From: Balneolaceae bacterium
GTDB lineage: Bacteria; Bacteroidota; Rhodothermia; Balneolales; Balneolaceae
DNA: 6,659 nucleotides
Reading direction: 5' to 3'
Assembly (NCBI GenBank): GCA_007126675.1
Contig: SLAU01000058.1
Coordinates: 1-6,659 of the forward strand
Each line of letters begins with the position of its first letter. Positions within the stretch are counted from its first letter, which is position 1. The position numbers were made by a program, and so were the translations under genes. A model generated the notes under the pieces. It was not told where the DNA came from and searched no databases. It worked only from the letters and a program-made list of their open reading frames with translations. This document shows, in pieces, positions 1 through 5,041 of this stretch.

Positions 1-793
1 AGAGGTAGACTGGCACTGGCATACCAAAGACGGGGCTGAAGATGTTCTGTATTGGCATTGGTCTCCCAACCATGGCTGGGCGATTAACCACCAGGTTCGC
101 GGATATGATGAAGCGCTAATTGTTTATATACTCGCGGCATCTTCTCCAACATACTCTATCGATCCGCAGGTATATCATGAAGGCTGGGCAAGAGGAGGTA
201 ACATCATGTATACGGGCCATGAAGCTTACGGCCACTCCCTGCCTCTTCGCCATAACGGAGCTGAAGAATATGGAGGACCGCTCTTTTGGGCTCATTACTC
301 CTACCTTGGGCTCGACCCGAGAAATCTTGAAGATCAATATGCCAACTACTGGGAGAATAACCGCAATCACACGCTGATTCAGTATGAATACGCAATCCAA
401 AACCCAAAAGATTTTGAAGGATATGGAGAAGATCTCTGGGGATTAACCGCCAGCTATTCGATTGATGGCTATGCGGCACACAGGCCATTTGATGTGGATT
501 ATGGTGTAATTACTCCCACGGCTGCTCTCTCTTCGATTGTGTATACACCAGAGGAATCGATGAAGGTGATCCGAAATTTATATGAGAATCACCGCGACAG
601 AACGTTCGGGCCTTTCGGTTTCTATGACGCCTTTAGCTTTGAACATAACTGGTTTCCTCAGCGCTACCTTGCAATCGATCAGGGTCCAATTGTGGTGATG
701 ATGGAGAATTATCGGAGCGGATTGCTTTGGGATCTCTTCATGAGGAATGAAGAGGTTCAAAACGGTCTTGATATTCTTGGTTTCACATATTGA
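1..793 (+). CDS. Glycoamylase-like domain glycoside hydrolase (GH144/GH189-related), 5'-truncated
   Basis: The frame is open from the left edge (first full codon at base 2) to the TGA at 791-793, so 263 C-terminal residues are visible and the true start lies outside the window. An internal ATG at 206 is not the start, because strongly family-like sequence precedes it: WHWHT, YWHWSPNHGWAIN, HQVRGYDEALIVYILAASSP and YHEGWARGG. Later blocks are GGPLFWAHYSYLGLDPR, GLTASYS, GVITPTAALSS, FGFYDAFS and YLAIDQGPIVVMMENYRSG, ending in LGFTY. These are hallmarks of the glycoamylase-like domain (PF10091, COG5368), an (alpha/alpha)6-barrel. Characterised members of this superfamily are endo-beta-1,2-glucanases and related exo-enzymes (GH144) and the transglycosylase domain of cyclic beta-1,2-glucan synthase (GH189). 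In Bacteroidota the stand-alone form is usually GH144, often secreted. The acidic pair D-E in GYDEA (visible residues 36-37) is a candidate active-site element, by inference. The C-terminus looks intact. The signal peptide and polysaccharide-locus partners, if any, lie upstream of the window. Confidence 0.93.
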   Translation, partial: EVDWHWHTKDGAEDVLYWHWSPNHGWAINHQVRGYDEALIVYILAASSPTYSIDPQVYHEGWARGGNIMYTGHEAYGHSLPLRHNGAEEYGGPLFWAHYSYLGLDPRNLEDQYANYWENNRNHTLIQYEYAIQNPKDFEGYGEDLWGLTASYSIDGYAAHRPFDVDYGVITPTAALSSIVYTPEESMKVIRNLYENHRDRTFGPFGFYDAFSFEHNWFPQRYLAIDQGPIVVMMENYRSGLLWDLFMRNEEVQNGLDILGFTY

Positions 794-861
794 AATTCAG
801 AGCATCGGTATAATTTTGTAGTACCTCACAATCCATTTAGTACTGTGAATGATCGGCTGTA

Positions 862-1404
862 TTAACCGGATGGATAAGCAGGGCTCATCATAATCTTTTT
901 CATCTGCTTTCTGTGATGAGTAACATGCGATTCAATAAACTCAAAAGCTTGTTTTATATTTAAGTACCCCGCTCTTGGATGCTTATAGAGGCCTTTTCCA
1001 AGTGTTTCTTCATCACTGGATTCGATCAGTTTTTTGAATTTTAAGCGCACTCCATCCCACTCTTCGATCATCTTTTCTAAATCAGGATTCTTTTCACTGA
1101 CTTCCGCGATTTTCGGGGCTTTAAATTTTACAGGAAGAAAAAGGGCGGCTTTCAAAATAAAATTGCGCATTGCAGCACCAAAGCCTGTTTTTTGTACATT
1201 GTCTTTCTTTTTATGTTTTCTTTCAATGTATTTAAAAGACTGCATTTCTGCCGTAACAAGATGGCGCATTACCTGGAGAAGGTTCCAATGCTTCTCATCA
1301 GGAGAATACTGCAGCTGATCCGGACTCAGAAGATTATAAGTGGCAATAATATCACGTCGCTGTACTTCAAGCCTTTCAAATAATTCGAGTGTATCTTTTT
1401 TCAT
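862..1404 (-). CDS. DinB-superfamily putative metalloenzyme
   Basis: 180 residues, a normal length for the DinB/YfiT four-helix-bundle fold (DinB_2 type). The visible metal-site signature is H48 in VMRHLVTAE near the end of helix 2 and the pair H160/H164 in the C-terminal ESHVTHHRKQM helix (HxxxHRxQ pattern). Together these would make the usual three-histidine site for Ni/Zn/Fe. The KHWNLLQVMRH block matches the family's W-S/N-xx-xxxxH pattern. Residues 62-68 are very basic (RKHKKKD), and 80-97 form a more hydrophobic stretch than typical, perhaps a loop between helices 2 and 3. Family members include thiol transferases (bacillithiol, mycothiol) and many proteins of unknown role; the substrate here cannot be inferred. 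The gene converges on the glycoamylase gene with 68 bases between the stops. No Shine-Dalgarno motif precedes the ATG; the leader is TTTAAAACAATCG. It is probably cytoplasmic, as no signal peptide is seen. Confidence 0.85.
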   Translation of the reverse strand: MKKDTLELFERLEVQRRDIIATYNLLSPDQLQYSPDEKHWNLLQVMRHLVTAEMQSFKYIERKHKKKDNVQKTGFGAAMRNFILKAALFLPVKFKAPKIAEVSEKNPDLEKMIEEWDGVRLKFKKLIESSDEETLGKGLYKHPRAGYLNIKQAFEFIESHVTHHRKQMKKIMMSPAYPSG

Positions 1405-1615
1405 TCGATTGTTTTAAACCATGTCTGATCAATTGTACAAAAAATCAGGCAATAATTTCGTGAGCTTAATTTATTTTCTATAAAAAAGATGAGCGAGGGC
1501 AAGTATTGTTACATTAGTATTCTAAATCTTTTTGAAAACTATACGGTCTGATTGAGCTGGAATTATGGATTAATGTACAGGTATCTGCTTACCGCCTCCA
1601 CGAATCAGAGGCCGG

Positions 1616-1645
1616 TTAAACTCTTTTTTATGCTCAGAGTTTTAA
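1616..1645. repeat. Hairpin with 7-bp perfect stem (9 bp with one bulge)
   Basis: AAACTCT (1618-1624) is complementary to AGAGTTT (1636-1642), leaving an 11-base loop. Skipping one T extends the stem to TTAAACTCT/AGAGTTT(T)AA. It lies 16 bases before the large palindrome and is bracketed by GCCGG (1611-1615) and CCGGC (1662-1666), which are themselves complementary. No T-run follows on either strand, so it does not look like a simple intrinsic terminator. Its role is unknown. Confidence 0.5.
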
Positions 1646-1661
1646 TAAGGAAAAATAACTT

Positions 1662-1827
1662 CCGGCATCGTGATTTTTGAAGGTGGTGCCTGGTTTTACT
1701 GCGGCGTGTGCGATGGGTGTAAAAAACATACCGGTGAGAAGTTTAAAAAATTGCGAAATTTTTATGGACCATTGTTTTTTACATCGCATAGCCAGAGGAA
1801 AACCCCACCTGAAGAAATCCAAGCCGG
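1662..1827. repeat. 166-base imperfect palindrome (long interrupted hairpin): structured RNA or MITE-like element
   Basis: The two halves fold onto one another in a consistent nested series: CCGGC 1662-1666 with GCCGG 1823-1827; GATTTTT 1672-1678 with AGAAATC 1813-1819 (one G-U); AGGTGG 1681-1686 with CCACCT 1805-1810; GGTTTT 1692-1697 with AAAACC 1799-1804; CTG(cg)GC 1699-1705 with GCCAG 1791-1795; TGCGATG 1709-1715 with CATCGCA 1782-1788; TAAAAAACA 1720-1728 with TGTTTTTTA 1773-1781; GGT 1733-1735 with ACC 1768-1770. The apical stem is AAAAATT 1746-1752 with AATTTTT 1757-1763, closed by GCGA, a GNRA-type tetraloop if read as + strand RNA. About 55 pairs are broken only by small bulges, with tandem G-A opposite G-A between the second and third stems. 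The pairing itself is directly seen. Whether it is an RNA gene, a leader or a decayed miniature inverted-repeat element is open, and the strand is unknown. Confidence 0.72.
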
Positions 1828-1835
1828 CGGGTTTT

Positions 1836-1863
1836 GGACACTTTTCCCCGATGAAAAGTGTCC
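1836..1863. repeat. Perfect 10-bp hairpin next to the large palindrome
   Basis: GGACACTTTT (1836-1845) is exactly complementary to AAAAGTGTCC (1854-1863) across an 8-base loop CCCCGATG; G-U and A-U pairs can lengthen it by up to four pairs. It starts nine bases after the end of the 166-base palindrome. Neither strand shows a T-run after the stem, so an ordinary intrinsic terminator is unlikely. It may be a further domain of the same structured element, an element end, or a protein-binding site. Confidence 0.65.
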
Positions 1864-1948
1864 GAGAGATATGAAGCTTAGAATTTGCTAAGAGCTATAC
1901 CTTATGATTCAAAGCCGAAGAGGTCTATTTTAAGAATTGAGCTTTCAA

Positions 1949-1980
1949 ATATCAGCAGTTTAAAATTGCTTTCGTGATAT
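1949..1980. repeat. AT-rich two-part hairpin
   Basis: ATATCA (1949-1954) pairs with TGATAT (1975-1980), and inside it GCAGTT pairs with AATTGC (one G-T) around TAA. The inner stem follows the outer directly on the 5' side, with five unpaired bases (TTTCG) on the 3' side. Function not evident; it lies about 130 bases beyond the 3' end of the hydrolase gene. Confidence 0.4.
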
Positions 1981-2070
1981 CTGTAATGTCTTTTAAAGAT
2001 TAGTAACTCATTGATCTTCAATATTTTAAAATAGTAAAGAAGCAAAGTGCGTAAATCAGGAAGTAAAGGC

Positions 2071-2103
2071 ATCTGCTAAATAAAGCCTGCTTTAATATCA
2101 GAT
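2071..2103 (-). terminator. Possible transcription terminator of the lipoprotein hydrolase gene
   Basis: Seven bases beyond the hydrolase stop codon, reading on the - strand, ATCTG and CAGAT (2099-2103 and 2071-2075) enclose TAAAGC/GCTTTA (2081-2086 and 2089-2094). The inner stem is followed on the - strand by the T-rich run ATTTAG. The stem is short, the inner loop is tight (two bases unless one pair opens) and the T-run is weak, so this is a position-based call. Confidence 0.4.
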
Positions 2104-2109
2104 ACCCGG

Positions 2110-3051
2110 TTAACTCTCGGTCTCACTCTTTACGAAATTTATAATCAATTCTGTGAATTCTTCAGGCTTTTCAACAAATGGAAAATGCCCGGCCTTGTCG
2201 ATGCTTATCAGCTTTCCATTTTTCAGAATCTCTTCAAGTTTACGGTCCGATTCTACAGGAATAACTTCGATTTCACCCCGAATGATCAAAGCAGGCACAT
2301 GAACACTTTTTAATTCAGGAATAAGTGATCGGGGTTCTTCATGTGAAGCAAGGTAGGGTAGCAGCTCTTCTGTTTTGAAAAAACTATCTGACAGATTCAG
2401 CTGAAGCTTATTTACATCGGATGTATCGTAAAATGAAGGACGGAAATGAAGCTGTACATATCTCTCCTGAACAGCGATATCACGATTACCTGCATCGATC
2501 TTTTTTTGAAGGGGCTCCAGGTCTTCCATATTTTGCCGCTCGAAAGTTTGCTGAAAATTTTTCCCAAGCTGTTCATCAAAATCTGGTGATGCAGGCATGC
2601 TATTGCATAAAATGAGAGAGCTCAGATTTTGCGGGTAATTTACTGCGTAATGCATGGCTACAATTCCGCCCCATGAATGACCCATCAGATGTATAGAGTT
2701 TAACCCAAGCTTTTGCCGAAGAGCTTCAATATCTTCAATAATCAGCTCCATAGAAAAAGAGGTTGAGTCAAGATCAACCGATGAACGTCCCATCCCTCGC
2801 TGATCGAAGAGTATTAGTTTCATATGATTGGATAAAGGCTCAAGATGCGGTAAAAAATAATCATGGCTTAAACCCGGCCCGCCGTGAAGTACAATCAACG
2901 GCTCTCCCTCTCCCATTATATTTACAAACAATTCTGTGCCATTCACAGACAAAATCTCTTGTTGAATGAATTCATCATCAGATGCACAAGCAACAATCAT
3001 TATAATTGATAAGAGCAGCAGCAATAGTACTTTAGAATGAATAGTGTTCAT
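2110..3051 (-). CDS. Lipoprotein alpha/beta hydrolase, prolyl-iminopeptidase-like
   Basis: 313 residues. The N-terminus is a lipoprotein signal: HSK, a hydrophobic run LLLLLLSIIMIVA (9-21), then C22 in a V-A-C lipobox followed by ASDDE. The mature protein should therefore be membrane-anchored in the envelope; aspartates shortly after the Cys fit either leaflet in this group. The hydrolase domain (about 33-310) shows the oxyanion motif HGGPG (56-60), DQRGMGRS (83-90), the nucleophile elbow GHSWGG with S126, and the late histidine in AGHFPF (H289). HGGPG with DQRG...S is typical of peptidase family S33 (proline iminopeptidase-like), though many such proteins are general esterases or lactonases. 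The acid position, usually Asp in GxxD, reads RGEIEVIP, so the residue is probably E262. The substrate is not predictable; S33 members favour N-terminal proline peptides or small esters. The ATG has no Shine-Dalgarno motif, and an ATTTCACACA motif sits 4-13 bases upstream. It is divergent from the nitroreductase-like gene. Confidence 0.9.
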   Translation of the reverse strand: MNTIHSKVLLLLLLSIIMIVACASDDEFIQQEILSVNGTELFVNIMGEGEPLIVLHGGPGLSHDYFLPHLEPLSNHMKLILFDQRGMGRSSVDLDSTSFSMELIIEDIEALRQKLGLNSIHLMGHSWGGIVAMHYAVNYPQNLSSLILCNSMPASPDFDEQLGKNFQQTFERQNMEDLEPLQKKIDAGNRDIAVQERYVQLHFRPSFYDTSDVNKLQLNLSDSFFKTEELLPYLASHEEPRSLIPELKSVHVPALIIRGEIEVIPVESDRKLEEILKNGKLISIDKAGHFPFVEKPEEFTELIINFVKSETES

Positions 3052-3433
3052 AATTGTGTGAAATGTGATTATAGATTATCAACATAATTCAAACACAGTC
3101 TGCAAGCCTCAAAAAGATCAAAATGCATGCAGTTTATTATTGCTGAAACTTCTGATTCCTCCCTGTATGAATAAATATAAAGCTACCCTCAAAAAACCTC
3201 CAGAATAATTGATTCCGATTTCACCTCTTAGAAGCAGAACGGGCAAATGCTTTCGATAAAAAGCAGTTTTTATGATTAGGTTTATATGAAAATTTGGCTT
3301 TAACTATATGTGTGAAATCGTAAGTATTTCACACAGGTGTTTTGGTTAAATGGTTTATTGCTGATCTGCGTCACTTGAGAGTTGGCCAAAACAAACAAAT
3401 TATCAATGCAACTTTTAAGCAAATTAATCTCTG
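3052..3433. promoter_or_regulatory. Divergent intergenic region with a repeated TGTGTGAAAT motif
   Basis: This 382-base spacer must hold the promoters of both flanking genes, which diverge. TGTGTGAAAT occurs at 3055-3064 and again at 3309-3318, and its exact complement at 3326-3335, so 3309-3335 is a perfect 10-bp inverted repeat with a 7-base centre (CGTAAGT). The first copy touches the leader of the hydrolase gene; the palindrome is about 100 bases before the nitroreductase-like gene. The half-site resembles TGTGA of CRP/FNR-type operators, but the 13-base gap between TGTGA and TCACA does not match their 6-base spacing. An AT hairpin, ATAAAAA-GCAG-TTTTTAT, lies at 3256-3273. No confident -33/-7 promoter was recognised. 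Confidence 0.5.
3309..3335. promoter_or_regulatory. Candidate operator palindrome, 10-bp perfect arms
   Basis: TGTGTGAAAT (3309-3318) and ATTTCACACA (3326-3335) are exact complements separated by seven bases. In DNA it would suit a dimeric helix-turn-helix regulator with widely spaced half-sites; in RNA it would be a stable hairpin. A third half-site copy at the start of the divergent gene supports a binding-site reading. No regulator gene lies in the window. Confidence 0.5.
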
Positions 3434-4747
3434 ATGAAATCGTATAAAAAAACCGTTTCTAAATTAATTGAAGGTTCTGCGGAAGAATCTCTTCTTAATT
3501 TTCCACTGATAGATTCACTCTTTGGCCGGCGTGCACGCCGATTTGGGTTGGGGATGGAGATTCCTTCCGGACCGCTGGCTTATAAATCAGAGAAGGAGCC
3601 GCTTCCTTTGAGCGAGCAAGAGCAGATGATTCTTGTGGCAGCAGCCACGGGTGTCTCGGGATGGAATTTTGGAGTTCCTTTTGGCCCACGCACACCAAAC
3701 TCACACGCAGAGTTTACGCTGCGCTACACAGGTCGCACTGCACCAACAGCGGCGGGTCTGGGCACAACCGCATTATTTTACACGGATGATAAGGGATGCT
3801 ACTTTGTAAATACCCGGGATCTGCAGCCGTCTGCCGTACGGGAGATGAATGGCAGTGAATCGGGATTGGATAAAATTCTTTCAATTTGCCGCAAACAGAC
3901 CGTTAAGATCAGTAATAAGCGTCTTGATCTCCCATCACAGCCGCCGCATCTGCTGCCTCCCAATCTTTGGTGGGCTAACAAGCCCGGGTCAACGATCTTC
4001 ATGCCGGTGGCAGATGCCGCCGAGGAGTGTCTTGGCTTAATGGCCCTGATGATACGCCACGGGGTAACCGTTGTTGATCATGAAACCGGCAAGCCAGCAG
4101 GAAACCTGGAGCCATTTTTCCGGTCGGGGCTGTTAGATTCTGCCAAACAATATCCGATTGCTGAACTTCACGCAACAGTAAGAGAGTGCATTTGTATGGA
4201 GCTGGCATTTATGGGGCATAACATAGTACTGATGTTACAGGCTATGGGGCTTGGCGGCCTCTTCTTCAACGGAGTGGATGACTTGAGTGTGATGGGTGCG
4301 AATGCAGATTCAGGAAACAAAGGCCTTGGGTTTCGTTTTCAGAGAGATGACCGTTGGGTAACGCCAAATTCAGTAGGCCTGCCGGGGGTATATGAGGCAC
4401 TTTGTCCGCCCAATCAGCCTGACATGCGTGCAGCGGTAGAAACATTTGTTGATCGAAAATTCGGCTCCAAAGGTGCCTATAATCCGGACAAGCCGGGGCC
4501 ATGGAAAGATTCAGCCGGAGTGAAATCAAGCGTTAAGCCCTACGATCCGGAATTTGTGGACTGCATGACAGAAGTGGCACGGTACATCTACAAAAAATAT
4601 GGAAAGTTTCCCGGGCTTCGTACAACCATCATGATGCCCGGGTATGTGCAGGCTCATCATCTCGACACCGATTTTTATGATAAGTACTATGAAGAAGGTG
4701 CATACCTGGAAACTCATGCCGAACACATGAAGCGCTGGCATTCATAA
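3434..4747 (+). CDS. Nitroreductase-like protein of unknown function
   Basis: 437 residues. The start is fixed by an in-frame TAA nine bases upstream; the leader AAATTAATCTCTG has no Shine-Dalgarno motif. No signal peptide or membrane segment is seen, so it is probably cytoplasmic. Several blocks recall the FMN-dependent nitroreductase/SagB-like fold: FGRRARRFG (30-38) like the usual R-R-S-x-R-x-F; PLSEQEQMILVAAATG (58-73) like PLs-eel-LL-AAtG; TGRTAPTAAGLGTTALFY (99-116) like the R-xx-PS-GA-lyp block; a beta-strand block GCYFVNTRDLQP (121-132); and a helix MELAFMGHNIVLMLQAMGLGG (255-275) like the family's A-xx-NllL-A-alGLG. This assignment is by pattern only and not certain. The C-terminus (395-437) is a distinctive block with PGYVQAHHLDTDFYDKYYE and THAEHMKRWH, rich in His and Asp, which could bind metal. 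The protein is long for a nitroreductase (usually about 200). No clear pathway follows from its neighbours. Confidence 0.8.
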   Translation: MKSYKKTVSKLIEGSAEESLLNFPLIDSLFGRRARRFGLGMEIPSGPLAYKSEKEPLPLSEQEQMILVAAATGVSGWNFGVPFGPRTPNSHAEFTLRYTGRTAPTAAGLGTTALFYTDDKGCYFVNTRDLQPSAVREMNGSESGLDKILSICRKQTVKISNKRLDLPSQPPHLLPPNLWWANKPGSTIFMPVADAAEECLGLMALMIRHGVTVVDHETGKPAGNLEPFFRSGLLDSAKQYPIAELHATVRECICMELAFMGHNIVLMLQAMGLGGLFFNGVDDLSVMGANADSGNKGLGFRFQRDDRWVTPNSVGLPGVYEALCPPNQPDMRAAVETFVDRKFGSKGAYNPDKPGPWKDSAGVKSSVKPYDPEFVDCMTEVARYIYKKYGKFPGLRTTIMMPGYVQAHHLDTDFYDKYYEEGAYLETHAEHMKRWHS

Positions 4748-5041
4748 ACTGATGAAGATGATTAGTTCTAAGGAAAATACTTTTCACGTTATTACGCAAA
4801 TATCGAAAGAATGTATAAAGCTTTGAAAGTCCCCCTTCGACCTGTCTTCCGAAGCTTTAGCGGAGGGAGAAGGGGGAGGAGACACGCTTTTTTGCGTGTC
4901 GAGGGGGATGATCCTTTGAGATTCATTTGACTCTAAATATTTATTACAAAGCCAATAATTAACAATGTTTCAACATTCATTACTCATTTTTCTTAGTAGT
5001 TGTTTAGTGTGAAAAATGGTAACTAAAAAACCCGTACAAAA
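4748..5041. other. Spacer with a double-hairpin repeat
   Basis: 294 bases between two genes on the same strand. Its middle holds the GC-rich palindromic element 4830-4908; the rest is AT-rich. The last 60 bases presumably contain the promoter of the PLP enzyme gene; the leader just before its ATG is A-rich (AAACCCGTACAAAA) without a Shine-Dalgarno motif. I see no small gene here. Confidence 0.6.
4830..4908. repeat. Compact palindromic intergenic repeat (two hairpins with alternative outer stem)
   Basis: TCCCCCTTC (4830-4838) is an exact complement of GAAGGGGGA (4869-4877) and encloses a second stem CTTCCG/CGGAGG (4846-4851 with 4861-4866, one G-T). Next comes GACACGC (4881-4887), exactly complementary to GCGTGTC (4894-4900) around TTTTTT. 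The end GTCGAGGGGGA (4898-4908) can instead pair with TCCCCCTTCGAC (4830-4841) with one bulged T, closing the whole element. The GC-rich, symmetric, self-contained design in an AT-rich spacer resembles REP/MITE-type repeats dispersed in Bacteroidota-like genomes. It may also act as a transcription-blocking or mRNA-stabilising structure after the upstream gene. Only one copy is in the window, so dispersal is inference. Confidence 0.65.

Larger units (their letters stand above)
1405..2109. other. 705-base gene-free region rich in inverted repeats
   Basis: No convincing gene lies here. Short open frames of 60-73 codons (for example 1634-1822 on - and 1670-1891 on +) lack family resemblance and run through the arms of a large palindrome, which explains their odd composition. 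The first 200 bases (1405-1610) hold nothing I can name and presumably include the promoter of the DinB-type gene; no clear Bacteroidota -33/-7 (TTTG / TAnnTTTG) pair stands out. From 1611 to 1863 the DNA is packed with inverted repeats, described separately. From 1864 to 2109 there is AT-rich DNA with a hairpin at 1949-1980, a 12-base palindrome TATTTTAAAATA at 2022-2033, and a possible terminator of the hydrolase gene at 2071-2103. Confidence 0.7.

Noticed and set aside
206..793. ATG at 206 as a start for a separate 195-residue protein
   Set aside because: The same frame is open to the left edge and the 68 residues before it match the glycoamylase-like domain, so it is an internal methionine.
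805..835. Bidirectional terminator between the two convergent genes, from AGTAC/GTACT
   Set aside because: Only a five-base stem with a large loop and no T-run on either strand.
1662..1827. 6S RNA
   Set aside because: Size and hairpin shape are suggestive, but no large symmetric central bubble is visible and no family-specific sequence was recognised.
1670..1891. 73-codon + strand frame with a CGVC-DGC cysteine pattern resembling a small zinc ribbon
   Set aside because: The frame runs through both arms and the loop of the large palindrome, the alternative frame (1677-1874) is equally open, and no start context or family match supports it.
3309..3335. CRP/FNR binding site
   Set aside because: TGTGA and TCACA half-sites are present but 13 bases apart instead of six.
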